Counted from the first letter of the stretch, positions 10,068 through 22,398 are shown. The stretch: DNA of 64,000 nucleotides from Benincasa hispida (GCF_009727055.1 NC_052353.1:43520875-43584874); one strand, 5' to 3'. Notes: generated by a model not told the origin, from the letters alone. Numbers and translations are program-made.

Positions 10068-12822
10068 TGTGAACCCCAAATCCCACTTTTACACTTAAGT
10101 GTGTTTTCTTATTTAAATTGTCTTTATTTTCTACTTAATTGTGTGTCCCTATTTAAATTTGTATAAATAAGTTGAGTAGGTTGATGAGAAAGTTAATGTG
10201 AAATGGTGAAGAAGGAATGGGGATTTGAAAAGAAAAATATGGACATTGAGTTTGGGGAAATTTGGGAAATTTTGGCTAAGTATAGAAAATTTATGTGAAA
10301 TGCGTGTTGTGCACAAAGCACTGGAATGCAAGTGACTAGTGGCACAATCGTGTAGAAATTGCACGGAGATGAACAATGTTCGCAGTAACTAAGAGTGAGA
10401 TCGTTGAGAGTAAGATCAATGAGATCGTTGAGAGCGAGATCAGCGAGATCGAGACCAGCGAAATTGGAGAGAAAACGGGAGAGAGCGAGATTGGATAGAA
10501 GATGAGAGAGAGCAAGACCAGTGGAGAAAGTGGAGAGCGAGAGTAGATGAAGAGCGAGATTTTGAGCTAGAAGTTGAGAGTCGAGAGCGAAGATTTTGAG
10601 CAGAGAAAGGGGGAGAGAGCGAGGTATCAGACGAGAGCGAATTGATGGGAGAGAAGCCGGGAGAGGAGCGAGATTTAGGTAAAAAGGACCGAGCGAGCAA
10701 CGCAACCGCTGAGAAAGTGGGAGAGAGAGCGGACGCACTGGTCGAGGTGGAAGACAGCACACCCGAGAGCGGAAAGAGTGAGACGGCCTAGTATTAGCCT
10801 TGCTTGTCTGATTCGAAACGTCACGCCCATGCCTCGCCTTATGCATTGAACGGCCCGAGCAAGCTTCTGGGCGATGTATTTGGACGCGTTGGGGTGGATT
10901 TATGCATTTAAATTTTGAATACAAACAAGCTTGAAGACGTAAGAGAAAACGACAATTAAAATCTAGGTGTCCGATTAGAGAAATTTCTTAAACCCTAAGA
11001 AATTATGTTGGATGCATTTGGAAGAACACATTGAATCAAGGAGAAGTCAGCTTCGTTGAATAAAGGAGGATTAAAACATGTTGGCCATGCAACCAAGTAG
11101 GTTGCTGTCAATCCCACGAGCAATTTGAACGCCTATAAATAGGGAGTGGGATTTTCATTTTCAAATCACACAAAAATCATAAATTCGTAGGAGAAAGTAG
11201 AGGGCAGTGAGGGTTCAAAGGAATATGTCAAACTTTGGACCGAGGATATCTTTCCATCTAGTCATTTCGTTTAGAGTGATTCCAAAAGCCATTTGAAAGC
11301 TCTGGAAGTCTAGTTTTCAGAGTTAGGGCTTGCCACAGAAAAGGCTCAAAGGAACTGGGCTGAGGTTGAGAAGAAGGCAGTCTTGAAGATTTTAGAGATT
11401 ACGCTGTCAAACCACGGAGAAATTCTGAGCTGAATGTTAGGTAAGATTCCTAAGACATTTTAGAATAAGTTTGTAGGAAGGAAGTATTTTCCAAATAAGG
11501 TTCAGAAACTATGAGTAATCTAAGTGTAAGTTGAATCTGGATTCTAGGGGGTGAAAAAGGACCGAGGAGCTACTAGAGTGAAAAGTTCCTAAGAATTCGA
11601 GGTTGAGTGGCTAAAATGTTTTCGAACTAAAATTTTTTTGAAGCTGTTTTGGATTACAACTATTTTATCAGAAAGACATATCTTTGCGGAAAATACTTTC
11701 TTCCATGCCTACTGAGTTTCTATATGTATAAGTGGTTTCCAAGCAAGTTTTGAATTTGTGATTTTGAAAACCGCATGCATTGTTCGTGTTGAAAAACTAT
11801 TTTACATAGTTGATTTCTAGTCCAGCATGCATGCATCATGCTATCTTTCAAAATACGCATGTCTGCTATTGTTGTTATACTTGATACATCGCTTTAAGAG
11901 AAAAGTTATGTTATAAAATAATTTTTGGTAAAATGCCTGATGCCGAAGTACAAGGAGAAGGCATCCACCAAGATAGATATGAAGTACAAGGAGAACGGTA
12001 TCTATGGTCACTTGAACTAATTTAAGAAGTGTCTTAAAGCCAATGGGATATTGAGAGTACTTGGAGAAGGTATCCTTATTAGTAGCTCGATTACTAGGTA
12101 CAAGGAGAAGGTATCTGAGCAGTAGTACCTATGTGACCACAGGTGAATAAAGTCAGAAGATGCAGGCAAAAGGGTTCTCTCATAGACTAGTAGTTTGGTG
12201 TTGGGATATATAGTACCGATTTATACAGTACTTTGGATTTTAGAAATGATTTTACCCTTTTATTGTTTAAAACAGTTGTATATACATTTACGCTTGGAAA
12301 TTGTTTATGCCTGCCATTAATATAATTATTTCAGATTAAACGCTAATCTCTAAAATTATGGCATGAGAATTTACTACATTTTTCTCGGTCCTCACTGGGC
12401 GTAGCTTCACCCCGTTTCCAAATTTTGTTTGATTTCCCTCCCCCCCGCCCAGGTAGTGGTTCAATTCTCTGAAGACAGCTCAATATCTGCTCATAGCTCA
12501 CTAAAAGGACGAAAAGACTTGGTAACGCTTTTCCTAGGTGGTTACTGGTTATATTGTATACATGGTTACTATTGTTCATATAGGGACTAGGGTTTATGGG
12601 TTTTGGTACTTGTAAATCTAATGTTGTAAATAATTTAAACATATTAAGTTTCTAAGTTAATAAATTGTGGGCCTACAGCCGTCCCATTGCATATAATTTG
12701 TATTTGGTATCAGAGTTATTCCGCAAGAGTTTTTAGGCAGTAAGTGTCAGCCTAAGTGTTGATAACTACTGCAGTCATGCCCTTCTCTAGGCTAAGAGGG
12801 TGATCTTGGGTGGAGTGTGACA
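10068..12822 (+). repeat. gypsy 5' LTR (2755 bp)
   Basis: Begins TGTGAACC and ends TGTGACA, giving short inverted termini. It matches the 3' LTR at 17895-20477 along its whole length, with many small indels that make the two differ by about 170 bp. It contains a TATA box at 11134-11142, a purine-rich GAGCGAGAT-type tract at about 10384-10760, and short direct repeats of a 'agtacaaggagaaggtatc' unit at 11936-12130. The long open frames on its minus strand are a by-product of the pyrimidine-rich complement and are not genes. Confidence 0.95.
11134..11142 (+). promoter_or_regulatory. TATA box in gypsy 5' LTR (TATAAATAG)
   Basis: TATAAATAG occurs at 11134-11142, preceded by 'gcc' and followed by GGGAGT. 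The same box is at 18853-18861 in the 3' LTR. LTRs carry the Pol II promoter of the element, so transcription would start roughly 30 bp downstream. Whether it still works is not known. Confidence 0.65.
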
Positions 12823-12825
12823 GTT

Positions 12826-12837
12826 TGATATCAGAAC
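12826..12837 (+). other. gypsy primer binding site, initiator-Met tRNA type (degenerate)
   Basis: Three bases after the 5' LTR the sequence reads TGATATCAGAAC, close to the TGGTATCAGAGC expected for pairing to the 3' end of plant initiator methionine tRNA. The differences are G-to-A changes plus nearby drift. Its position directly after the LTR supports the call. Confidence 0.7.
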
Positions 12838-13152
12838 ATAAGTTTTTGGGACAATTGAGGAATTAGTTTATACTAGCTTGGTATCCAATATAAGTTTCTG
12901 GGAAGGTTAAAGAGTTAGCTGGTACCAGTTTGGTATCAGAAAAAGGTTTACATAAAACCTGGGAAAAGGTTGAGTGTAAAGTCTAAACTGGTACCAGTTT
13001 GGTATTAAAGGATGGGTTATACGTAAGCTTGGGAAAGGTTTAAGCTAGTTTAGTATTAAAGCATAGGACTTTGAGTGAAAGAGAGAGTTCATGCATTAGA
13101 TTAAAGTCCCATAGATAAGTCCCTAATATGTGTACTTAATAACTAAGCAAAG

Positions 13153-14290
13153 ATGCTGAGGAAAAGAGGCAGACCGAGCAAGCAGAATAAGAAGAGGAAC
13201 ATTGACCCTACTAGTGGAGGTTCTGAGGTCTCGTCAGACTCAAATCCAAAGGGGAAAAAAGTTAGAGACTCAGTAGAACAGAAGGAAACTTCTGAAAACG
13301 AGTTTAGTACACCAAAAGTAGATGTAGAACCCTAGATGGAGGATCGAGTATTTGATAGAATCACTCAAAGATTAGCGACGAGTGTAGGATCGACTCAAAA
13401 ACGATCCAGAAAAGAAGTTCGACGTCGAGAGGCTAAAAGCTTTAGAAGCCACGACGTTCGATGGAACCATAGATCCATTAGATGCTAAAATCTGGTTGGA
13501 TTTGATTGAGAAGTGTTTTAAAGTTATGAGATGCCCTGATGACCGTAAGGTCAAGTTAGCGGCATTCTTGCTGCAAAAAGGGGCTGAGAAGTGGTGGAAA
13601 GTGATAGAGGCTAGAAGGGGTAGTTTAGAAACTATGACTTGGTCTGAGTTTAGACAAGTATTTGAGGATAAATACTACCCTAGTTCTTTTAGAGATGCAA
13701 GAGGGAGAAATTCCTTAGGCTAACTCAAGAAGTGATGACGGTTGCTGAGTATGAACAAAAATTTACTAAGTTATCTTAGTATGCCCTTTCGATCATCGCG
13801 AAAGAGAAGGAGAGGTGTAGGAGATTTGAGAGTGACCTAAGAAGAAAAATACGTACACCCGTTACCTCTACATCCAATTGGGTGAATTTCACTCAGTAAG
13901 TTGAGACCGCTATCCGAGTAGAGCGGAGTGTAGCGAAGGAGGATGAACTTCAACCAGGAGAAGGATAGTTTAGAGTGCCTGCAGAAAGAAGAAGTAAAAA
14001 ATTTAGATCCTCGTTCTCTGGACAGTCGGGGATAAGGAGTTTTGGGGGCATGAGCCAACAAAGTTTGAGTCGAAAGAAGTCCAGACCTTAGCTAAACAAA
14101 GTGGTAAATCAGTATCAGGTTGTGCTAGTGAGTCGGGGCTAGTACGGGGAGGAAACCGCTGTGTGTAAACTATGGTAAACCTCATACAGGGGTATGCTAC
14201 CGTAATAGGAATGTGTGTTTCCTGTACGGACAAGCTGGGCATTTCAGAAGAGATTGTTCTCAGCTAAGTCGTGGAACAAAAAATGAACAA
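13153..14290 (+). pseudogene. gypsy gag remnant
   Basis: An open start at 13153-13335 encodes a basic, lysine-rich N-terminus (RKRGRPSKQNKKRN) and ends in a stop at 13336. The conserved Retrotrans_gag core follows in another frame at 13496-13723 (FLLQKGAEKWWKVIEARRG, then FRQVFEDKYYPSSFR), the typical W...F...YYP pattern. Around 14160-14275 a two-knuckle zinc region is recognisable (GQAGHFRRDC), but in both knuckles the second metal-binding cysteine has become tyrosine, each a single G-to-A change. Stops and frameshifts separate these parts. Confidence 0.85.
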
Positions 14291-14416
14291 AGACAAGGAA
14301 CACAGGCGGGGAACCAACCTAGAACGACCGGGACTAGGGGAGAAGGATTCGATGTGGCTAAGCAGAAAGGGGTAGTTGGATGACCACCGCAGCAGCAGTA
14401 GGGTAGAGTATATGCC

Positions 14417-17400
14417 ATGACACACCAGGAAGCGGAAAAAGCTCCAGATGTCATAACTGGTACGATAACTTTATGTAATCAATCTGCTTATGCATTATTT
14501 GATCCTGGTGCTACAGATTCATTCATATCTAGTATGTGTGCATTACATATAGATAAAATACCTGAACATATGGATGAGGAATTATTTATCTCTATGCCTG
14601 TAGGAGATACTCTAGTGGTACATGAGTATTATAGGAATTATGAAGTAATTCTTGGAGATCAGAGTTTTTGGGTCGACTTGATTCCATTAGAATTACTAGA
14701 GTTTGATGTTATCTTAGGTATGGATTTCCTAAGTAAACACTATTCCACTATGGATTGCTTTAGAAGAGAAATAGTGTTTAGGAAACCCGGTGAAAAAGAA
14801 ATAACTCTGGTAGGAAGTAAAAGAATACTCCCAGGAAGTTTAATATCAGCGGTAAAAGCTAGAAAACTATTGAATAAAGGATGTGAAGCCTATTTAGCAT
14901 CTGTAGTAGTTTCCCAAGATAAGAAACTAAAATCTGTGGATGTACCTGTAGTACAAGAATTCTTAGATGTGTTCCCTAAAGAATTACTAGGCTTACCACC
15001 TGATAGAGAAGTGGAATTTACTATTGAGTTAATTCTTGGTACTACACCTATATCCCAAGCACCATATAGGATGGCTCCAATGGAGTTGAAAGAGTTAAAA
15101 GTTCAATTACAGGAACTTGTGGATAAGGGATACATTAGACCTAGTGTATCGCCTTGGGGAGCGCCAGTCTTGTTTGTTAAGAAGAAAGACGGTACTCTTA
15201 GATTATGCATAAACTATAGGCAGTTGAATAAGGTAACCATTAAGAATAAGTACCCATTGCCTCGTATAGATGATCTCTTCGATCAGTTAAAGGGAGCAAC
15301 GGTGTTCTCTAGATTTGAGATTAGGCTATCACCAGTTGAAGGTGAAAGACACAGATGTTCCTAAAACTGCATTCAGAACTAGATATGGACATTTTAAGTT
15401 CCTAGTAATGTCGTTTGTATTGACAAATGCTCCTGCGGTATTTATGGACTTGATGTATAGGATATTCCAGTCTTATCTGGATAAGTTTGTGATAGTATTC
15501 ATAGATGACATACTAGTGTATTCTAGTAGTGCGGAAAAACACAAAGAACATCTAAGGATGGTATTACAAACTTTAAGAGAAAAGAAGTTATATGCCAAAT
15601 TTAGTAAGTGTGATTTTTTGTTAAATCAAGTCATATTTCTTGGGCATATAGTTTCAGCTGACGGAGTTAGTGTTGATTCCCAAAAGATAGAAGCAGTAGT
15701 TAATTGGGAACAACCCCTGAATGTAACCGAAGTACACAGTTTTCTGGGTTTAGCAGGTTATTATAGGAGATTCGTGGAGGGTTTCTCTAAGATAGCCCTT
15801 CCATTGACAAACCTGACCAGAAAAGATGCGAAGTTTGAATGGTCGCCAGAATGCGAGCATAGTTTCCAAGTGCTGAAACAAAGGTTAGTATCATCACCAG
15901 TATTAACTTTACCTATACCAGGTAAGGGGTTTAAGGTCTATTATGACGCATCCCGAAAAGGGTTAGGATATGTGCTGATGCAAGAAGGAAAAGTAGTAGT
16001 CTATGCTTCGCGACAGTTAAAGAAGCATGAATGTAATTACCCTACACAGGACTTAGAATTAGCAGCAATTGTGTTAGCTCTAAAATTGTGGAGACATTAC
16101 CTGTTCGGTGAGCAATGTCATATATTTACAGACCATAAGAGTCTAAAGCATATCTTTGATCAAAAGGAACTAAATCTAAGACAGAGAAGATGGTTTGAAT
16201 TGATTAAAGATTATGACTGTACAATTGACTATCACCCAGGTAAAGCAAATGTGGTAGCTAATGCCTTAAGTCGAAAAACTAGATCAGTTAGAGCTAGTAT
16301 TAATTCAGTGAAGGGTAGATTGATCCATGAGTTTTATAATGTTAGGGCAGCATTATCAATCGGTCGAAAAGGAGGATTACTAGCCTTATTTCAAGTGCGT
16401 CCTACTCTTGTAGAAAATATTCTACGTGAGCAATTAAAGGATTCTGATCTGAAGAAGTTAGCTGAAGAAGTGGATAAAAGATTGAGGACGGACTATCAAC
16501 TAAGAACAGACAAAGTGCTACTAAAGGAGGGTAGGATTTATGTACCTAAGGACTTAGCTCTTAGACAAGCTATTCTAGAAGAAGCACATAGCTCGGCATA
16601 TGCTATGCACCCAGGTAGTACGAAGATGTACAAAACATTAAAGAAATCGTACTGGTGGCTGGGTATGAAAAAAGAAATAGTGAAGTATGTTGACAAGTGT
16701 CTAATATGTCAACAAGTTAAATTAGAGAGACAGAAACCAGCAGGATTACTTAATCCACTCCCAGTACCAGAATGGAAGTGAGAATATCTTACGATGGATT
16801 TCTTGTATGGATTACCTAAGACACCAGCAAGCTATGATGGTATATGGGTAATTGTGGATAGATTTACAAAAACAGCTAAGTTTTTACCTATTAAAGCCAC
16901 TTATACCTGGGAACAACTAGCTAAGCTATATGTTGATCGAGTCGTAAGTCAGTTTGGAGCTTCAGTTTCAATTGTATCAGATCGAGACTCCAGATTTACA
17001 TCAAAGTTTTGGCCTAGTTTGTAGAAAGCTATGAGGACCAAGTTATATTTCAGTACCGCTTTTCATCCACAGACGGATGGTCAGTCTGAGCAGACAATCT
17101 AGACATTGGAAGACATGCTGAGGGCATGTGTGTTGCAAGTCAAATGCAGTTGGGATACGCATCTGTCGTTAATTGAATTTGCGTATAACAACAGCTACCA
17201 TTCGAGTATCGGAATGGCACCATATGAAGCCCTATACGGAAGACCATGTAGGACTCCGATATGCTGGAATGAAGTTAGTGAAAGACAATTACTAGGTCCA
17301 GAACTTGTACAACAGACGTCAGATAACATTAAAATTATAAGAAATAATCTTAAGACGGCTCGAGATAGGCAGAAAAGTTATGCTGATAAGCGGAGAATAG

Positions 17401-17807
17401 AATTAGAGTTTGAAATTGGTGATAAAGTATTTCTGAGTTTGTCCTCAGCTAAGTTGTGGAAAGGAATACTCATGTTGGGTAGAAAAGGGAAGTTAAGCCC
17501 GAGATATATTGGACCCTATGAGATAATAGAAAGAATTGGTCCAATGGCTTATCGATTGGATTTACCTCTGGAATTATCTCGTGTTCATGATGTGTTTCAT
17601 GAAGCAATGCTTAGAAAATATGTGCCAGATCCTACTCATATATTATCTAAGCAACTGGTACAGTTGAAAGAGAATTTGTTGTATAAGGAGGAACCAGTGG
17701 AGATTTTGGAAAGAAAGGAACAAGTCTTGAGGAATAAGACAATCTCATTAGTAAAGGTGCTATGGCAGAATCATGCTATAGAAGAAACAACATGGGAAGT
17801 GGAGTAG
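14417..17807 (+). pseudogene. gypsy pol remnant: protease, RT, RNase H, integrase, chromodomain
   Basis: Four open pieces in series. 14417-15364 (315 aa): aspartic protease with DPGAT at residues 29-33, then the RT start ([20 protein letters not shown]). 15315-16781 (488 aa, frame shifted relative to the first): the RT catalytic FIDD at residues 62-65; RNase H with D211, E248 and D273; the usual fourth acidic residue in [10 protein letters not shown] is Asn; then the integrase H2C2 zinc module. 16794-17024: integrase core with MDFLYGLPK and VSDRDSRF. 17106-17807: integrase remainder, GPYEI motif, then a chromodomain-like tail (EEPVEILERKEQVLRN... ending TTWEVE). The pieces are separated by one frameshift and stops at 16779, 17022 and about 17101. 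Confidence 0.93.
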
Positions 17808-17880
17808 TAAATCAGAAATAAATATCCGTAGTTATTTAACTGACGAACTTGTGATGAAATTTCGAGGACGAAATTTTTAT

Positions 17881-17894
17881 AAGGAGGAGGTAAA
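17881..17894 (+). other. gypsy polypurine tract
   Basis: AAGGAGGAGGTAAA lies directly before the TGTAAACTCC start of the 3' LTR. It is the expected plus-strand priming site for reverse transcription. The upstream 'gaggacgaaattttta' context is also typical of plant gypsy elements. Confidence 0.8.
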
Positions 17895-20477
17895 TGTAAA
17901 CTCCGAATCCCAGTTTTACACTTAAGTGTGTTTTCTTATTTAAATTGTCTTAATTTTCTACTTAATTGTGTGTCCCTATTTAAATTTGTATAAATAAGTT
18001 GAGTAGGTTGATGAGAAAGTTAGTGTGAAATGGTGAAGAAGGAATGGGGATTTGAAAAGAAAAATATGGACATTGAGTTTGGGGAAATTTGGGAAATTTC
18101 AGCTAAGTATAGAAAATTTATGTGAAATGCGTGTTGTGCACAAAGCACTGGAAGGCAAGTGACTAGTGGCACAATCGTGTAGAAATTGCACGGAGACGAA
18201 CAATGTTCACAATAGCTAAGAGCGAGATCGTTGAGAGTGAGATCAGCGAGATCAGCAAGATCGAGACCAGTGAGATTGGAGAGAAAATGGGAGAGAGCAC
18301 GATTGGATAGAAGATGGGTGAGAGCAAGACCAGCGAGAAAGTGGAAGAGAGTGAGAGTAAAAAGGGAGAGATTTTGAGTTAGAAAGTTGGAGAGAGGGAG
18401 AGTGAAGAGAGCGAGAAAGGGGGAAATAGCGAGACCAGTGAGAAACTGGGAGAGAGAGAGACACTGCCGAGAATAGAGAGAGCGACACTGCCGAGAGCGG
18501 AAACAACGAGAGCACCTATGCATTAGCCTTACTTTGTCCGATCCAAATGTCACACCCACGCCTTGCCTATGCATTGAACAGCCAAGGAAGCTTCTGGGTG
18601 ATGTATTTGGACGCGTTGGGTGGATTATGCATTTAAAAACCCTAATTCGAATACAAACAAGCTTGAAGACGTAAGAACAAACGTCAATTAAAATCTAGGT
18701 GTCCGATTAAGAGAAATTCTTAAACCCTAAGAAATTATGTTGGATGCATTTGGGAAGAACACATTGAACCAAGATGAAGTCAGCTTACGTTGATAAAGGG
18801 AGGATTAAATAGACAAGTAGGTACTGTCAATCCCACGAGCAATTTGAATGCCTATAAATAGGGAGTTGGGATTTCATTTTCAAATCACACAAAAATCATA
18901 AATTTCGTAGAGAAAGTAGAGGGCAATGAGGGTTCAAAGGAATGTGTCAACTTTGGACGAGGAGATCTTACAATCTACTAGTGCGTTTAGAGTGATTCTA
19001 AAGCCATATTAAAGCTCTGGAAGTCTAGTTTTCAGAATAGGGTGGCTGAAGGAAAAGGCTCAAAGAAACTGGGCTAGAGGTTGAGAAGAAGGCAGAAGGG
19101 TCAGATTGTCAGATCATTCTGGGCCAGTCTTTAATATTTTAGGATTAAAGTCAAACCACAAGGAATTATGAGCTGAAAGTTTAGGATAAGATTCCTAAGA
19201 CATTTTAGAATAAGTTTGTAGAAGTAAGTATTTCCAAATAAGGTTTGGAACTATGAGTAATCTAAGTTGTAAATTGAATACAGATTCTAGTGGTGAAAAA
19301 GGGACCCGAGGAGCTACTAGAGTGAAAAGTTCCTAAGAATTCGAGGTGAGTGGCTAAAATGTTTTCAAACTAAAATGTTTTTAAGCTATTTTGGATTACA
19401 ACATTTACAGAAAGCATATTTGTGAAAATATTCTCATGCCTACTAGTTTTATAAAGTGGTTTCTAAGCAAGTTTGAATTGTGATTTGAACGCATTCATAT
19501 TGTTGAAAAACTATTTATATATGTTGATTTTATCCAGCATGCGTAATCATCTTTAAATCCATGTTGTATATGTGTTATACTATACATGCTTTAAAGAGAA
19601 AAGTTGTTTATAAATAGTTTTGGTAAAATGCGATGCCGAAGTACAAGAAGAAGGCATCCACCCAACTAGATACTGAAGTACAAGGAGAAGGTATCTATTA
19701 GTACTGAAGTACATTTGAGAAGGCACCAAGCCAACGAGATACTGAAGTACATTAGAGAAGGTATCCTAGTAGCTCGATACTCAAGTACAAGGAGAAGGTA
19801 TCTGAGTAGTAGTATCTAATGTGGCCACAGGTGAATAAAGTCAAAGATTGAGCAAAAGGGTTCTCTCTAGACTAGTAGTTGATGTTGGGATTATTTTACC
19901 AGTTATATAATACTTTGATTTGAGAAATGATTTTACTGTTTTATGTTTAAAACAATTTTATATACATTACGCTTGGAAATTGTTTATGCTGCATTAAATT
20001 ATATTTCAGATAAAACTATCTTCTGAAATTATGCATGAGAATTTACTATATTTTCTCAGTCACTCACTGGGTGTAAGCTCACCCCGTTTTCAAATATTTT
20101 TGTTTCTGCCCCCCCCCCCACAGGTAGCGGTCAAATCCTCTGAAGACAGCTCAGTATCTGCTTTGCCATTAAAGGACGAAAATACTTGTAACCGTTTGCT
20201 AAGTGATTACTGTTAATATTGTACACATGTTACTATTGTTTATATAGAGACTAGGGTTTGTGGGTTTTGGGACTTGTAAATCTAATGTTGTAAATACTCT
20301 AAACATATTAAGTTTTTAAGTTAATAAATTATGGGCCTACAACCGTCCCGTTGCATATAATTTGTATTTGGTATTCCGCAAGAGTTTTTAGGCAATAAGT
20401 GTTAGCCTAAGGGTTGATAACTGCTGCAGTCATGACCTTCTCTAGGCTAAGAGGGTGATCTGGGGCGGGGTGTGACA
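17895..20477 (+). repeat. gypsy 3' LTR (2583 bp)
   Basis: Pairs with the 5' LTR: same TG...CA ends, TATA box at 18853-18861, purine-rich tract at about 18217-18515 and the 'agtacaaggagaagg' direct repeats at 19629-19815. It has lost many 1-10 bp pieces relative to the 5' copy, mostly between 18960 and 19620, and has a C run at 20108-20117. The indel-heavy divergence says the insertion is not recent; I did not count substitutions. Confidence 0.95.
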
Positions 20478-20482
20478 CTAAC
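20478..20482. repeat. gypsy target-site duplication, right copy (CTAAC)
   Basis: Exact match to 10063-10067. Copia-1 leader text continues immediately after it. Confidence 0.93.
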
Positions 20483-20699
20483 CTAAGTGAGCATACTGAT
20501 AATCTTTGTTATGGATTTTAATGTCTAATTCAAATTTATAACAACTTATAAAATAATAGACATGCTTTCAATCCATAACATACATCAAAGGAATTTAAAA
20601 TTAACATAACACTTATATCAATTTTAAGGAACCCTAAACATGCATACTATATATTATAACTAACTTATAACATAATATTATGCATGCAACATGCTTTCC
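20483..20699 (-). other. copia-1 5' leader (distal part)
   Basis: Continuation of the copia-1 leader across the gypsy insertion. Text such as 'cctatggtgg...attttata' near 20697 recurs in the copia-2 leader near 29085. Non-coding. The exact junction with the 5' LTR could not be fixed because no clear primer binding site is visible. Confidence 0.5.
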
Positions 20700-22361
20700 T
20701 ATGGTGGAATTTTATATCAAAATGACATACTATATGCACAAACATGTTTAATTCAAATATAACTCTTCAAATTCTTGCTGAAATCCACGAATTGGATACT
20801 CACAGAAAACCACCACAAAGAGCTTCTCTAGTATCCTCTAACTTGGATTGTGAGGTGGAATCTCTGAATAAGCTCAATTATGTAAAGGGAGAGGGAAGGG
20901 TTTTGAGAGAAAAACCATAAAACCTAGAAAATTGCATGAATCAATCGAGTTTTAAAAAATTGGAGTATTTATCAAACAAATTCATGCAAGCATTATCTAG
21001 ATTAATAACTTGACACCTCAAGCTACATGATTTAGTGGGCTTAGGTGTAAAGAAATGGATTAATCACCTCAATTAATCTTGAAAAGTTGGAGAAATCCAC
21101 TTTGTATTAAAACAATTTTAATTTATTTTTTCATTTACAATTTTCATTTAATCTTCACAAAATTAAATTTAGATAAAACCAAAATTCTGAATTTGAATTT
21201 TAAAATGAAATTTTATTTATTTAATTAATTAAATAAATAATAATTTGATATCAAATATTAAATTGATTAAATACCTAATTGATACATGAATCCTATTCAT
21301 GTAATCCAATATTTAAATCAATAATTAAACATTATAATATCTCCAGTTACGTTCAATCTCAATAAACTAAACGTTTAATTGTATCAAATACAATAAAACA
21401 AACCTTAAATTGAATTTGAACACTTCAAATTTAAAACCCTAATTTTGAATTTTAACTTTTTCAAATACGCTAATTCACTAATTCAAGATATAATTTTACA
21501 AGCTAGTAGAGGGACCTTATGGACATACAGATCATGAGCTCCAACGATTTGAGATTAATTGGCTAGACTCATTAGATCAAATTAATCAATATTTGTTAAC
21601 TACCGAGACACACCACAATAGCTCGATAGTTACACACTGCTCACTGTAGATATATTTCTATCCACTTTAACCTTGATTAGTAAGTCGACCCTTCACAGGT
21701 TGTTCGTATTCACAGCTTGATCAAAATTATAGTTTTACCCCTGTAAATACATCTTGCTCCTTATGCCTCCACTAATCCTCCATTGAACAATTGGTTTATA
21801 GTCCAACCTATAAATCATGACACTTTCGATCATAAGAGGGCGAGGCCCCTTATTCATGTCGGGTAGGAGTGAATTCCAACTTGCAAAACTATGTCCCCAA
21901 CTATCTACCCAATCATATCCCCAAAATGGGAGGCTTATTGAGCAGTGTTGTTGGATTATTCTCACCTATGCAGATCAAATGACTATTTCAAGGTTCGGTC
22001 TTATGTAAACTCATTGCATAGGATGCCCCCACTCACATGTCTTCACATGAATGATCTTGAGATCACATCATTTGTATCAGTATACAAAGTGGGCCACATC
22101 TAATAATGTCACCAAGATGAGGTACCCAATCTCATCCATATACCTATAGACCATCTTGGCTATATACTAAAACTTGATCCTCTTTTATGTCGCCACATAA
22201 AGTTAAAGTATTCATATTATATTCATGGATTTGTTTATTGGATTTTTATAATAGCATGCAATATAAATAACAATTTATTAAATAAAATACTTAATAATAC
22301 TTTTATTGATAGAATATGTTAACAATATTTATGAAATGCGAGTTTTAGGACATTCCGAACA
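20700..22361 (-). repeat. copia-1 5' LTR (left limit approximate)
   Basis: On the minus strand it starts TGTTCGGAATGTCC at 22361. It is alignable by eye to the 3' LTR (3673-5001) from about 20760, sharing 'ccaccacaaagagcttctct' and long AT-rich blocks, and includes a middle section (21430-21960) absent from the 3' copy. Its downstream limit lies between about 20630 and 20760. Short open frames here are shadows. Confidence 0.75.
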
Positions 22362-22366
22362 ATAGG
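22362..22366. repeat. copia-1 target-site duplication, right copy (ATAGG)
   Basis: Matches 3668-3672 and directly abuts the copia-1 5' LTR start. Confidence 0.75.
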
Positions 22367-22398
22367 ACCCTATGAGATTTAGGGAATCAACTCGAACA
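22367..22398 (-). repeat. copia-2 3' LTR, first bases (cut off by copia-1)
   Basis: On the minus strand this short piece follows a polypurine-type tract (AAGTAGGAGAT, 22399-22410) and begins TGTTCGAG. It then reads CCCTAAATCTCATAGGGTCC, the LTR opening seen at 31660-31687 and, on the plus strand, at 45709-45731. It continues at 3667 on the other side of copia-1. Confidence 0.8.

Larger units (their letters stand above)
10068..20477 (+). mobile_element. Ty3/gypsy LTR retrotransposon, chromovirus (Tekay/Del-like), full structure, decayed coding
   Basis: A structurally complete plus-strand element of about 10.4 kb: 5' LTR 10068-12822, primer binding site at 12826-12837, gag and pol remnants 13153-17807, polypurine tract ending 17894, 3' LTR 17895-20477, with the CTAAC duplication on both sides. 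Domain order is protease, reverse transcriptase, RNase H, integrase, then a C-terminal GPY module and a chromodomain-like tail, which defines Ty3/gypsy chromoviruses; the long LTR and domain wording suggest the Tekay/Del lineage (inference). It sits inside the copia-1 leader and is therefore the youngest layer of the nest. Stops and a frameshift show it cannot now make its polyprotein. Confidence 0.95.
3673..22361 (-). mobile_element. copia-1: Ty1/copia LTR retrotransposon, degenerate, with nested gypsy insertion
   Basis: A minus-strand Ty1/copia element. In element order it has a 5' LTR (22361 down to about 20700), a leader split by the gypsy element (10068-20477), gag, protease, integrase, reverse transcriptase, RNase H, a polypurine tract at about 5002-5011 and a 3' LTR (5001-3673). 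Domain order with integrase before reverse transcriptase defines Ty1/copia. It lies inside the 3' LTR of copia-2 and is flanked by ATAGG. Without the gypsy insertion it would be about 8.3 kb. All reading frames are interrupted. Confidence 0.85.

Noticed and set aside
10193..10924. 243-codon serine/leucine-rich minus-strand frame, and its relatives at 18020-18574
   Set aside because: They are the complement of the purine-rich LTR tract, occur in both LTRs and have no family features.
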